Notes under the pieces: model-generated
Told to the model about the DNA's origin: nothing
The model's input: only the letters and a program-made list of their open reading frames with translations
The model's database searches: none
From: Actinomycetota bacterium
GTDB lineage: Bacteria; Actinomycetota; Rubrobacteria; Rubrobacterales; Rubrobacteraceae
Length of the DNA: 39,294 nucleotides
Assembly (NCBI GenBank): GCA_902810695.1
Contig: CADDYV010000033.1
Coordinates: forward strand, 1 to 39,294
Direction of reading: 5' to 3'
In this document: positions 24,596 to 31,515 of the stretch, in pieces
Position numbering within the stretch: the stretch's first letter is position 1
Layout: each line of letters starts with the position of its first letter
Made by a program: the position numbers and the translations under genes

Positions 24596-25795
24596 ATGCT
24601 AGATCTCTCGCTGACAAAGGAACAGACGGAGCTTCAGGAGCGCGTCAGGGAGTTCGTGGACGAGCGCGTCCTGCCCGTCGCGAAGGAGAACGACGAGAAC
24701 CACTACGTGGACGTGGGCATCATCGAGGGGATGGCGGAGATGGGCCTCCTCGGGGCCACTATCCCCCCGAAGTACGGCGGCCTGGGGCTCGACTTCGTCT
24801 CTCTAGCGATCATCGCCGAGGAGATAGAGCGCGGGGACGCGGCCTTCAGGACGCTGCTCTCGGTCCACCTCGGGCTCAACTCGATGTCGCTTTTGAAGTT
24901 CGGGAGCGGGATGCAGAAGCAGAAATACCTCGCGCCGCAGGCCAAAGGAAGCGTCCTCGCCTGCTTCGGCCTGACCGAACCCGAGGCCGGAAGCGATGTG
25001 GCCTCGATGCGCTCGACCGCGCGCAAAGACTCCGACGGCAGCTACATCCTCAACGGGCACAAGCGTTGGATCGGCTACGCCACGATGGCGGGGCATCTCC
25101 TCGTCTTCGCCAAGACCGACCCCGAGGCCGCCCACAAGGGCATAAGCGCCTTCATCCTCGAACAGGACATGGACGGGATCACCACCCGCGACATCCCCAA
25201 CAAGCTCGGCCTCTGGTCCTCCTCAACGGGTGAGATCTTCATGCAGGACGTGCGCGTCCCGGAAGAAAACCGCCTCGGCGAAGAAGGCGAAGGATTCAAG
25301 ATCGCCATGTACTCCATAGACATGGGTCGCTTCACCGTAGCGTCGGGCGCTCTGGGTACCATCAAGGCGTGTCTGGATCTCTCGGTCGAGCGGGCGAAGA
25401 AGCGCCGAACCTTCGGGCAGGAGATCGGACGCTACCAACTCGTGCAGGACATGATCGCCAAGATGGTGCTGAACTACGAGACGAGCCGCTTGCTGGTCCT
25501 CCAGGACGCCTGGCTCAAGAACGAGGGCAGGCGCGACACCCGCGAGGTCTCTTTAGCGAAGTGGCACGCCACCGAGTCGGCGTTTGCGGCGGCCAACGAC
25601 GCACTCCAGATCCACGGCAACGCGGGCTACTCCGACGAGGAGTCCCCGGTCGGGCGCTACTTCAGGAACGCCCGCGCCCCGATCATCTACGAGGGCACGA
25701 CCCAGATCCACAAGATGATGCAGGCCGAACACGCCCTCGGCTACCGCCACCTCAACGGCAGGTCTCCCGCGACGAAAAAAGAGATCATCTCCTAG
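24596..25795 (+). CDS. Acyl-CoA dehydrogenase
   Basis: A 399-aa FAD enzyme of the acyl-CoA dehydrogenase family. It has N-terminal helices (LTKEQTELQERVREFVDERV), the FAD/substrate motif ACFGLTEPEAGSD (about 121-133), the DVRVPEENRLG region, GNAGYSDEESPVGRYFRNAR, and the typical catalytic-base stretch IIYEGTTQIHKM with Glu. The exact chain-length substrate is not readable; a glutaryl-CoA-type role is possible because a CoA-transferase follows, but this is inference. The ATG follows aaagggag. It leads a three-gene operon with PPOX and CaiB/BaiF genes (15-bp gap). Confidence 0.94.
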   Translation: MLDLSLTKEQTELQERVREFVDERVLPVAKENDENHYVDVGIIEGMAEMGLLGATIPPKYGGLGLDFVSLAIIAEEIERGDAAFRTLLSVHLGLNSMSLLKFGSGMQKQKYLAPQAKGSVLACFGLTEPEAGSDVASMRSTARKDSDGSYILNGHKRWIGYATMAGHLLVFAKTDPEAAHKGISAFILEQDMDGITTRDIPNKLGLWSSSTGEIFMQDVRVPEENRLGEEGEGFKIAMYSIDMGRFTVASGALGTIKACLDLSVERAKKRRTFGQEIGRYQLVQDMIAKMVLNYETSRLLVLQDAWLKNEGRRDTREVSLAKWHATESAFAAANDALQIHGNAGYSDEESPVGRYFRNARAPIIYEGTTQIHKMMQAEHALGYRHLNGRSPATKKEIIS

Positions 25796-25810
25796 AAGGC
25801 AGGAGAACCC

Positions 25811-26239
25811 ATGCCGCAGATGAGCGACGACGAACGCAGGAAGTTTCTCGTGGAGGGCACGCGCACGGCCATCGTCGCCACCACCCGCAAGGACGGCAGG
25901 CCGCACGTCGCTCCGGTCTGGTTCGTCCTCGACGGGGACGATGTGATCTTCACCACCGGACGCGACACGGTCAAGGGGCGCACCATCCGCCGTGAGGGAC
26001 GGGTGGCGCTCTGCGTGGACGAGCCGAGGATGCCCTACGCCCACATCATCATCGAAGGTACAGTGACCATCTCCGAAGACCTGGACGAGATGCTCCCGTG
26101 GGCTACCCGCATCGCCGCCCGCTACGTGGGCGAGGAGAAGGCCGAAGCCTACGGCAAGAGGAACGCCGTGCCAGGCGAACTGCTCATCAGGGTAACGCCG
26201 GAGAAGTTCGTCACCGAGCGCAGCGCGACCGGTGAGTAG
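25811..26239 (+). CDS. PPOX-class F420/flavin-dependent protein
   Basis: A 142-aa pyridoxamine-5'-phosphate-oxidase-like split-barrel protein, of the PPOX class F420-dependent type found in actinobacteria. Motifs are RTAIVATTRKDGRPHVAPVW, VIFTTGRDTVKGRTIRREGR and VALCVDEPRMPYAHIIIEG. The ATG follows aggagaaccc. It lies between acyl-CoA dehydrogenase and CoA-transferase genes and overlaps the latter by 8 nt. The actual substrate is unknown. Confidence 0.93.
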   Translation: MPQMSDDERRKFLVEGTRTAIVATTRKDGRPHVAPVWFVLDGDDVIFTTGRDTVKGRTIRREGRVALCVDEPRMPYAHIIIEGTVTISEDLDEMLPWATRIAARYVGEEKAEAYGKRNAVPGELLIRVTPEKFVTERSATGE

Positions 26240-27380
26240 GCCAGCCGTGCTACCACTTGAAGGGTTGAGGGTTCTGGATCTCTCGCGCGTCCTGGCGGGG
26301 CCGTACGCGACGATGGTGCTGGCGGACCTCGGGGCGGACGTCATCAAGGTCGAGCACCCGGAACGCGGCGACGACACCCGCCACTGGGGGCCGCCGTTCG
26401 CGGGCGGCGAGTCCGCCTACTTCCTCTCCGTCAACCGCAACAAACGCTCCGTCGGCGCGGACCTCAAAGATCCCGGCGACCTGCAGAAGATAAAGCGCCT
26501 GGCGGCTGACGCGGATGTGCTCATAGAAAATCTGCGCCAGGGAACCCTGGAGAAGTTCGGGCTCGGCTACGAGTCGCTGAAGGAGTCCAACCCCGGCCTC
26601 ATCTACTGCTCGATCTTGGGCTTCGGACCGGGGCCGGACGCGGGCAAGCCGGGCTACGACTTCCTGATCCAGGCGCGGGCCGGGATCATGGGCATAACCG
26701 GCCACCCGGACGGCGAGCCGACGAAGGTGGGCGTAGCGGTCGCGGACATCGTGTGCGGGCTGCACGCAGCGACGACCATCCTCGCCGCCCTGCGCCGCCG
26801 CGAGAAGACCGGCGAGGGAGCCCGCATCGAAGTCCCGCTCTTCGAGTCAACGCTCTCCTGGCTCGCCAACCGGGGCCAGGAGTACCTGGTAACCGGCGAG
26901 GACACCGGGCGCATGGGCAACGAGCACCCCTCCATCGTCCCCTACCAGACCTTCCGCGCCGCCGACAAACCCATCGCGCTCGCCGTCGGCAACGACACCC
27001 AGTTCGCCAGGATGTGCGATGCGATAGGCCACGAAGACCTCGCCCGTGACGAACGCTACGCCACCAACCCGGGCCGCGTGGAGAACAGAAAAGAACTAAC
27101 TGCCGCCCTGCAGGAAGAGTTCTCGAAACGACCCGCTGAGGAGTGGGTCGCGGCGATCCGGGAAGCGGGCGTCCCCTGCGGTCCCGTAAACAGCCTCGCG
27201 GACGTCTTCTCGGACGAGCACACGCTAGGCTCCGGCATCCTGCAGAATATCGAGCACCCCGCCGCTGGAACGCTGAGGATGCTCGCCTCGCCCGTGCTCG
27301 TGGACGGCGAGCGTCCTCCCATCCGGCGTCCCCCGCCGACCCTCGGCCAGCACACAGAAGAAGCCGGGTGGGAGGAATAA
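26232..27380 (+). CDS. CaiB/BaiF family (class III) CoA-transferase
   Basis: A 382-aa class III CoA-transferase that moves CoA between carboxylates. It shows the N-terminal LEGLRVLDLSRVLAGP, DVIKVEHPERGDDTR, FLSVNRNKRSV, and the catalytic aspartate D143 in the PGYDFLIQARAG loop. The GTG start overlaps the PPOX stop by 8 nt. With acyl-CoA dehydrogenase in the operon it probably activates a carboxylic or dicarboxylic acid for oxidation; succinyl-CoA:glutarate CoA-transferase is one possible identity. A strong terminator lies 31 bp after the stop. Confidence 0.94.
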   Translation: MSRPAVLPLEGLRVLDLSRVLAGPYATMVLADLGADVIKVEHPERGDDTRHWGPPFAGGESAYFLSVNRNKRSVGADLKDPGDLQKIKRLAADADVLIENLRQGTLEKFGLGYESLKESNPGLIYCSILGFGPGPDAGKPGYDFLIQARAGIMGITGHPDGEPTKVGVAVADIVCGLHAATTILAALRRREKTGEGARIEVPLFESTLSWLANRGQEYLVTGEDTGRMGNEHPSIVPYQTFRAADKPIALAVGNDTQFARMCDAIGHEDLARDERYATNPGRVENRKELTAALQEEFSKRPAEEWVAAIREAGVPCGPVNSLADVFSDEHTLGSGILQNIEHPAAGTLRMLASPVLVDGERPPIRRPPPTLGQHTEEAGWEE

Positions 27381-27411
27381 TTCGGCAGTAGTCGGCCCTT
27401 ACAACGAAAGA

Positions 27412-27441
27412 GGCGCTACCGGCTTCGAAGCCGGTAGCGCC
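27412..27441. terminator. Bidirectional terminator, perfect 30-bp palindrome
   Basis: Positions 27412-27426 are the exact reverse complement of 27427-27441. As RNA it would form a GC-rich stem with a small central loop. It lies between the ends of the CoA-transferase gene (+) and the peptidoglycan-binding protein gene (-), so it can stop both. There is no strong U-tract. Confidence 0.8.
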
Positions 27442-27466
27442 CTGAGAACTCCGCCTGGTTGTCGAA

Positions 27467-27991
27467 CTAGCGGCTGCTTATGATCGAATGCCAGGTCACC
27501 GGGCCTACCGCAGAGCCGTTGACCTTGAGCCCGTGCTTCTTCTGGAAGTCGGCAACGTCAGAGCGAGTGATGTTGCCGTAGAAGCCGGTTACGGGGATGT
27601 TGTAGCCGTACTGCTGCTGCAACTCGGTCTGCAGAGCCTTGACCGCGGAGTTTGTCTGGCCGAAGTGAACCGGAACCACGAGTTTCTGCCAGCTTCCGGC
27701 GAACATCACGCCGCTCATGGGCAGGTTGTTGGCCTTCTGGAAGCTCTTTACCGCAGAGACAGTCTGCGCGCCGTAGTAGCCGCCGTTGGGCTTGAAGGTT
27801 GCGAAGTGGCGGTCTATGAGGAAGTACTGCACGGCTGTCACGTCGGTATCCTGATCCCCGAAAGAGTAGCGAGGCCAGCAGCCATTTCCCGAGCAGCCTA
27901 CCTGCGGTCTCATCTTGGCCTGGGCCATCGCCGGGGCGGCCAGGGCCGCAACCAGCGCCAGCAGCACCGCGAGCATCATCAATTTCTTCAT
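27467..27991 (-). CDS. Secreted protein with two peptidoglycan-binding domains
   Basis: A 174-aa secreted protein. The signal peptide (about 1-23, LMMLAVLLALVAALAAPAMA) is followed by two PG_binding_1-like helical repeats: one at about 45-105 with GAQTVSAVKSFQKANNLP, the other at about 112-170 with TRSDVADFQKKHGLKVNG and a GPVTWHSI ending. There is no catalytic domain, so it may bind wall, modulate hydrolases or be a spore/surface-associated factor. Two cysteines (CSGNGC) follow the signal. The ATG follows gggagaga. Confidence 0.9.
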   Translation of the reverse strand: MKKLMMLAVLLALVAALAAPAMAQAKMRPQVGCSGNGCWPRYSFGDQDTDVTAVQYFLIDRHFATFKPNGGYYGAQTVSAVKSFQKANNLPMSGVMFAGSWQKLVVPVHFGQTNSAVKALQTELQQQYGYNIPVTGFYGNITRSDVADFQKKHGLKVNGSAVGPVTWHSIISSR

Positions 27992-28087
27992 TCTCTCCCT
28001 ACTCCCTTCCGTTCCAGGAACCTGGCGATCAAAACCAAATCATCATGCCAGGGAATACCGGAACAAACATCCCCCAAATGGACTAAT

Positions 28088-28107
28088 TTTTTCTCACAAG
28101 AGAAAAA
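28088..28107. other. AT-rich inverted repeat in the 28.0-28.3 kb gap
   Basis: An 8-bp inverted repeat, TTTTTCTC-ACAA-GAGAAAAA, lies about 100 bp upstream of the minus-strand PG-binding gene. It may be an operator or a weak structure. The rest of 27992-28305 (about 314 bp) is AT-rich leader/promoter sequence for the two divergent secreted-protein genes; I see no gene there. Confidence 0.35.
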
Positions 28108-28305
28108 TCAGAGCGTATGTTAAGGCTTCCATCAGCAGGACAGGAACACCTGAAACTTCATCTTTCGCCAGATACGACCTTTTGCCAGCTTTCTTCGTTA
28201 TCGTTCTCATCCACTCAAAAAGCCAAGCTGGAACCGCTTGAGTTAAGGATGCGTATAACCACCCGGCAGAGCAAGCGTTGTTGTTTCCCCAAAAAGGAGG
28301 AATAT

Positions 28306-28722
28306 ATGAAGAGGATACCCGCCCTATTCGCATTGGTAGTATTATTGTCAGCTTTATTTACGAGCGTAGCACTGGCCAAGACGATTATCGGCAACAATGG
28401 TGAGAACACCCTCACCGGCACCAATCGCGCCGACACCATAGATGGCCGTGGCGGTCAGGACAGCATCTTCGGTCGAGGAGGCCAGGATACCCTGATCGGC
28501 GGTACTGGCGAGGATAGCATCTTCGGAGGTCGGGGGGCGGATCACATTCGAGCGGTGGACAAAAGCGAAGACACAATCTCTTGCGGTGCCGGCATTGATC
28601 GGGTGAGAGCCAATCCTGGTGATCGCGTAGCGAGCGATTGCGAGAAGGTTGTGCGAGAGGGTTCCAGAGTTGATGACCATGGTGGCGGCCATGGAAGAGA
28701 TGATTCAGGAGGCGACATCTAA
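28306..28722 (+). CDS. Secreted RTX-type calcium-binding repeat protein
   Basis: A 138-aa protein with a Sec signal peptide (about 1-24, ending SVALA) and four to five RTX-like nonapeptides in a row: GRGGQDSIF, GRGGQDTLI, GGTGEDSIF, GGRGADHIR (about 47-83). Such GGxGxD repeats bind Ca2+ and fold outside the cell. The C-terminus is charged, with His/Gly/Asp (DDHGGGHGRDDSGGD). The ATG at 28306 follows aaaaaggagg; the upstream open frame is not used. A terminator follows the gene. RTX proteins usually use type I secretion; this one has a signal peptide instead. Confidence 0.88.
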   Translation: MKRIPALFALVVLLSALFTSVALAKTIIGNNGENTLTGTNRADTIDGRGGQDSIFGRGGQDTLIGGTGEDSIFGGRGADHIRAVDKSEDTISCGAGIDRVRANPGDRVASDCEKVVREGSRVDDHGGGHGRDDSGGDI

Positions 28723-28757
28723 TCATCACCGCTTCTTTTCGTTAACGTTCTGGCTCT

Positions 28758-28800
28758 GGGGCTGCCTCACAGGATCTCCTCTTCAGGCAGCCCCTTTATT
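28758..28800 (+). terminator. Rho-independent terminator after the RTX-type gene
   Basis: A 10-bp perfect stem (28758-28767 with 28785-28794, 17-nt loop) is followed by tttatt. It begins 35 bp past the stop of the RTX-type gene. Confidence 0.8.
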
Positions 28801-28827
28801 ACTCTTGTTTGCAGATTGGCGTTTCTT

Positions 28828-29262
28828 CTAGCGCCAGCAGCCTGAACTCTTGTGCTTGGGATACTCCCTCGGACACTTTCCGTTTGGCATCAAGGGCACA
28901 GGCCCGTGCCTGGGGCCGCCAGAGTTGAAGCCGGTGCTCGACGCGGGGCTCGATGTCGCCGGAGAGGAAGTAGCGGGGGATGTCGAGGCCGGAGAGGAAG
29001 ACGCCGGTGTGGACGATGTCGGAGACGAAGAAGCCGACGTGGATGACGCCGTAGACGAAGGAGACGAGAAGGAGCTTAGAGAACTCGAACTGCTACCGCT
29101 AGAGCTTGAGGAGCTTGAAGCGGCGCTGGAGGAGCTACTGTTCGAACTCTGAGCCAGAGCGGGTCCCGCGTACTGTAGTCCAACGTGAAAAGTAAACACG
29201 CAGGCCGCGGCCAGGATAGTCAGGGCTACCCAGCGGCTTGCAGGCCAGGAACGAATATCCAT
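28828..29262 (-). CDS. Secreted Ser/Thr-rich low-complexity protein
   Basis: A 144-aa protein with a signal peptide or anchor (about 10-38, WVALTILAAACVFTFHVGLQYAGPALA). About 75 residues of Ser, Pro, Thr and Ala follow, in an almost pure repeat. A short conserved-looking tail carries two Cys: MPNGKCPREYPKHKSSGCWR. The low-complexity part is likely an extended, possibly glycosylated surface spacer, and the Cys-tail a small folded tag. I do not recognise a family. The ATG has aggaggagagta upstream. Confidence 0.8.
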   Translation of the reverse strand: MDIRSWPASRWVALTILAAACVFTFHVGLQYAGPALAQSSNSSSSSAASSSSSSSGSSSSSLSSFSSPSSTASSTSASSSPTSSTPASSSPASTSPATSSPATSSPASSTGFNSGGPRHGPVPLMPNGKCPREYPKHKSSGCWR

Positions 29263-29565
29263 TACTCTCCTCCTCTCGCGCCGGATGACCTCAAGGTTAG
29301 CATACCTTGGTTATCGGTTGGAGCGGGACAAGCCTTTAGCTTCTCTCCCCGGTACAACAAAAGTGCCTCCGGCCTCAAAGCCAAGAATATCCGGAACGGG
29401 TTGCTTACCAATTCTCGGAGAAGATTTTAGAAATTTCTCCCGGCTCTTCGGCGCTCTACGGGCGGGGATGAGAGAAGATGGGATAAGATATTCGTGGAGC
29501 GTTATGAGAGCTTTCGGAGGGGAGCAGGTGCTTCCGGCGTCGCAGGATGCGATGTCGGGCGATTT

Positions 29566-30273
29566 ATGGCGGAGATAACCGGCAAGGATACGAGGAGCGC
29601 CAGAGTAGTGCTCGCTGACGACCTGGAGTTGATCCGGGTCGGCATCCGCAGCATCCTCTCTGCCCAGCCGGGTGTGGAGGTCGTCGGCGAGGCTTCCACG
29701 GGCGAGGAGGCTGTGGAGGTGTGCCGCAGGTTGAGGCCGGATCTCGTCCTGATGGACATAGAGATGCCGGGGATGGATGGGATCTCGGCGACCAGGGAGA
29801 TCAAGCGCGAGCTTCCTTCGACCGTCGTTCTGATGCTGACTGTCCACGACGAGCCCGAGTACCTGCTCGATGCGGTGCGGGCGGGGGCGGCGGGTTATCT
29901 GCTCAAGGAGAACGCCTTCCAGCGGGTTCCCGGCGCGGTCCGCCGAATCATAAACGGCGAGTCGCCGCTAGATCAGGAGCTGGCGATGCAGCTCTTGCAG
30001 CGCATCTCGGAGGATCAGAAACCGTCCGCCCCGCAGGACGATGCCAGCGCCAGGAAGTCTCGCGAGAAGGTGCTCGGGGATCTCACCGGGCGGGAGCGGG
30101 AGATTCTTTCGCTCATCGTCGCCGGGCGGAGCAACCAGCAGATAGCGGAGGAGCTATACCTGAGCGTCGGCACGGTCAAGACCCACGTACACCGCATCAT
30201 CTCCAAGCTCGGCGTCTCCGACCGCACCCAGGCCGCTGTGCTCGCGATCCGGCTGGGGCTCGTCTCTCCGTAG
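29566..30273 (+). CDS. NarL/LuxR-type response regulator
   Basis: A 235-aa two-component regulator. The receiver domain (about 12-130) has the acidic pair D18/D19, phospho-acceptor D64 (LVLMDIEMPGMDG) and K114 (GYLLKEN). The LuxR/GerE helix-turn-helix at the C-terminus is LTGREREILSLIVAGRSNQQ with VGTVKTHVHRIISKL. The ATG at 29566 is my choice; a GTG 24 codons upstream (29494) is an alternative, and neither has a strong SD. No histidine kinase is adjacent. It converges on the degenerate GGDEF regulator. The preceding 300 bp hold no recognisable gene. Confidence 0.92.
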   Translation: MAEITGKDTRSARVVLADDLELIRVGIRSILSAQPGVEVVGEASTGEEAVEVCRRLRPDLVLMDIEMPGMDGISATREIKRELPSTVVLMLTVHDEPEYLLDAVRAGAAGYLLKENAFQRVPGAVRRIINGESPLDQELAMQLLQRISEDQKPSAPQDDASARKSREKVLGDLTGREREILSLIVAGRSNQQIAEELYLSVGTVKTHVHRIISKLGVSDRTQAAVLAIRLGLVSP

Positions 30274-30294
30274 CGGACCTCGCGGCTCCGCTAC
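30270..30294. terminator. Inverted repeat covering both stop codons of convergent regulators
   Basis: An 8-bp perfect stem (30270-30277 with 30287-30294, 9-nt loop) includes the TAG of the LuxR-type gene in its left arm and the TAG of the GGDEF regulator (minus strand) in its right arm. It may act as a compact bidirectional terminator. The stem is short and no U-tract is present. Confidence 0.45.
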
Positions 30295-31160
30295 TGCCGC
30301 CATCTCCTCTCGCTCTCGCGCAGCGCCCGCTCCGCCTCTCTCAGAAGCTCGCCAGCGGATTTCCGTTCGGCGGGGGCGAACCTGGTGAGGCCGACGCTCA
30401 GGGTGACGTATCCCGCTCCGTTGCCTTCGAGGATTCTTCCGGCGCTCTGGCGCAGGCGCTCGGCTGCTGCCGCCGCACCTTCGATGCTCTGTTCCGGCAG
30501 CACCAGGATGAACTCGCTGTCGCCGTAGCGGTAGGCAATGTCTCCGGCTCTGGAGCCGGCGGAGATCACCTCCGCCACCCGGCGCAGGAGCGCATCGCTT
30601 TCGGCCCGCCCGTAGCTGCCGCTGTACTCCTCGAAGGAGTTTATCCCGAGCGTCATGAGGCAGTAGCAGTGCCCGTACCGTCCGGCCCGGCTCCGCAGCG
30701 CCGCGAGGTCTTCGGCCAGGCGGCGCCGGTTTCCGAGTCCTGTGAGCGGGTCGCGCAGGGTCCGCTCGGCGAGTTCCCTGTGCATAGAGGTTACGCGCTC
30801 TACGGAGATCAGGCACAGCCGGAGGCGCTCGCGGTCCAGGGGCTTGAGCATGTAGTCATCGGCCCCGGCCTGCATCCCGGCGGCCAGATGCTCCGGCTCG
30901 TCCATCGTGGTCAGGAAGATGAAGTACGGGTAGCGTTCCCGATCCATCTGGGAGGCGCGTATCCTGCGGCAAAGCTCCAGACCGTCCATGCCGGGCATCA
31001 TCCAGTCGCTTATGATGACGTCCAGATCTGGCGTTTTCTGGAACAGATCCCAGGCTTCCTCTCCGTCAGCGGCGACCACGCTCTGGTGGCCCAGCTTCTC
31101 GACGGACTTTTTCAGGATGGTACGGGAGACGGCGTCGTCCTCCGCTAGAAGAAGCTTCAT
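30291..31160 (-). CDS. Response regulator with degenerate GGDEF domain
   Basis: A 289-aa protein. The receiver (about 1-120) has D8/D9, phospho-acceptor D52 (VIISDWMMPGMDG) and K106, all intact. The GGDEF domain (about 130-289) starts with RDPLTGLGNRRRL as normal. However, the signature reads RYGDSEF (211-217) instead of RYGGDEF, and the first metal-ligand motif DxD is LGIN (171-174), with the following N-D replaced by S-G. It should not make c-di-GMP; it may bind GTP/c-di-GMP or partner proteins. The ATG at 31160 is chosen over the upstream GTG/ATG because of the receiver start. Confidence 0.88.
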   Translation of the reverse strand: MKLLLAEDDAVSRTILKKSVEKLGHQSVVAADGEEAWDLFQKTPDLDVIISDWMMPGMDGLELCRRIRASQMDRERYPYFIFLTTMDEPEHLAAGMQAGADDYMLKPLDRERLRLCLISVERVTSMHRELAERTLRDPLTGLGNRRRLAEDLAALRSRAGRYGHCYCLMTLGINSFEEYSGSYGRAESDALLRRVAEVISAGSRAGDIAYRYGDSEFILVLPEQSIEGAAAAAERLRQSAGRILEGNGAGYVTLSVGLTRFAPAERKSAGELLREAERALRESERRWRQ

Positions 31161-31278
31161 CTCAATTTCACCTTCCTCCGATCCCGTCTCCACGAAGTGC
31201 TCTCCCGGCCCGGATTCTGCATCAGTAACGGCAGCGAGATTCTTAACCCGCCTCTGTCATATTGCAACAGCATCCCGC

Positions 31279-31485
31279 TCATCCGCTGTGTTCCCCGCGC
31301 GGCACGATCCTCCACACAGCACACGTCACGCACACCAGCGCGAACAGCGCGAGCCAGAAGTATATGCTCGCCGGGTCCGTGACCAGTCCCAGCATCGCCA
31401 GCGGCGATCCTCCGGTGTCCGGCAGCGTCTGGGCCGCAGCCACGCCCCCCGCTCCCACTCCTACTCCAGCAACTTTTCCGTACAT
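31279..31485 (-). CDS. LPxTG sorting-signal microprotein (68 aa)
   Basis: A 68-aa protein that is essentially a sortase sorting signal: LPDTG at 21-25, a hydrophobic segment (about 40-58, YFWLALFALVCVTCAVW) and a basic tail (RIVPRGEHSG). Its N-terminal 20 residues are Gly/Ala/Val-rich, without a clear separate signal peptide. The ATG is preceded by gagaggt and ggagg. It lies 30 bp after the GT2 gene on the same strand, so it is likely co-transcribed. It could be a sortase substrate, a decoy, or a membrane partner of the glycosyltransferase; no sortase gene is in the window. Confidence 0.7.
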   Translation of the reverse strand: MYGKVAGVGVGAGGVAAAQTLPDTGGSPLAMLGLVTDPASIYFWLALFALVCVTCAVWRIVPRGEHSG

Positions 31486-31515
31486 ACCTCTCTATCCTCC
31501 TCTATCCGTCTTCTC

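Noticed and set aside
23692-25233. Open plus-strand frame of 513 codons crossing the quinone oxidoreductase and acyl-CoA dehydrogenase genes
   Set aside because: It crosses two convincing genes in other frames and its translation has no domain.
27992-28120. Possible c-di-AMP (ydaO-type) riboswitch in front of the peptidoglycan-binding protein
   Set aside because: Such elements occur before actinobacterial wall hydrolases, but the leader is short and I could not find the conserved core; only simple inverted repeats are present.
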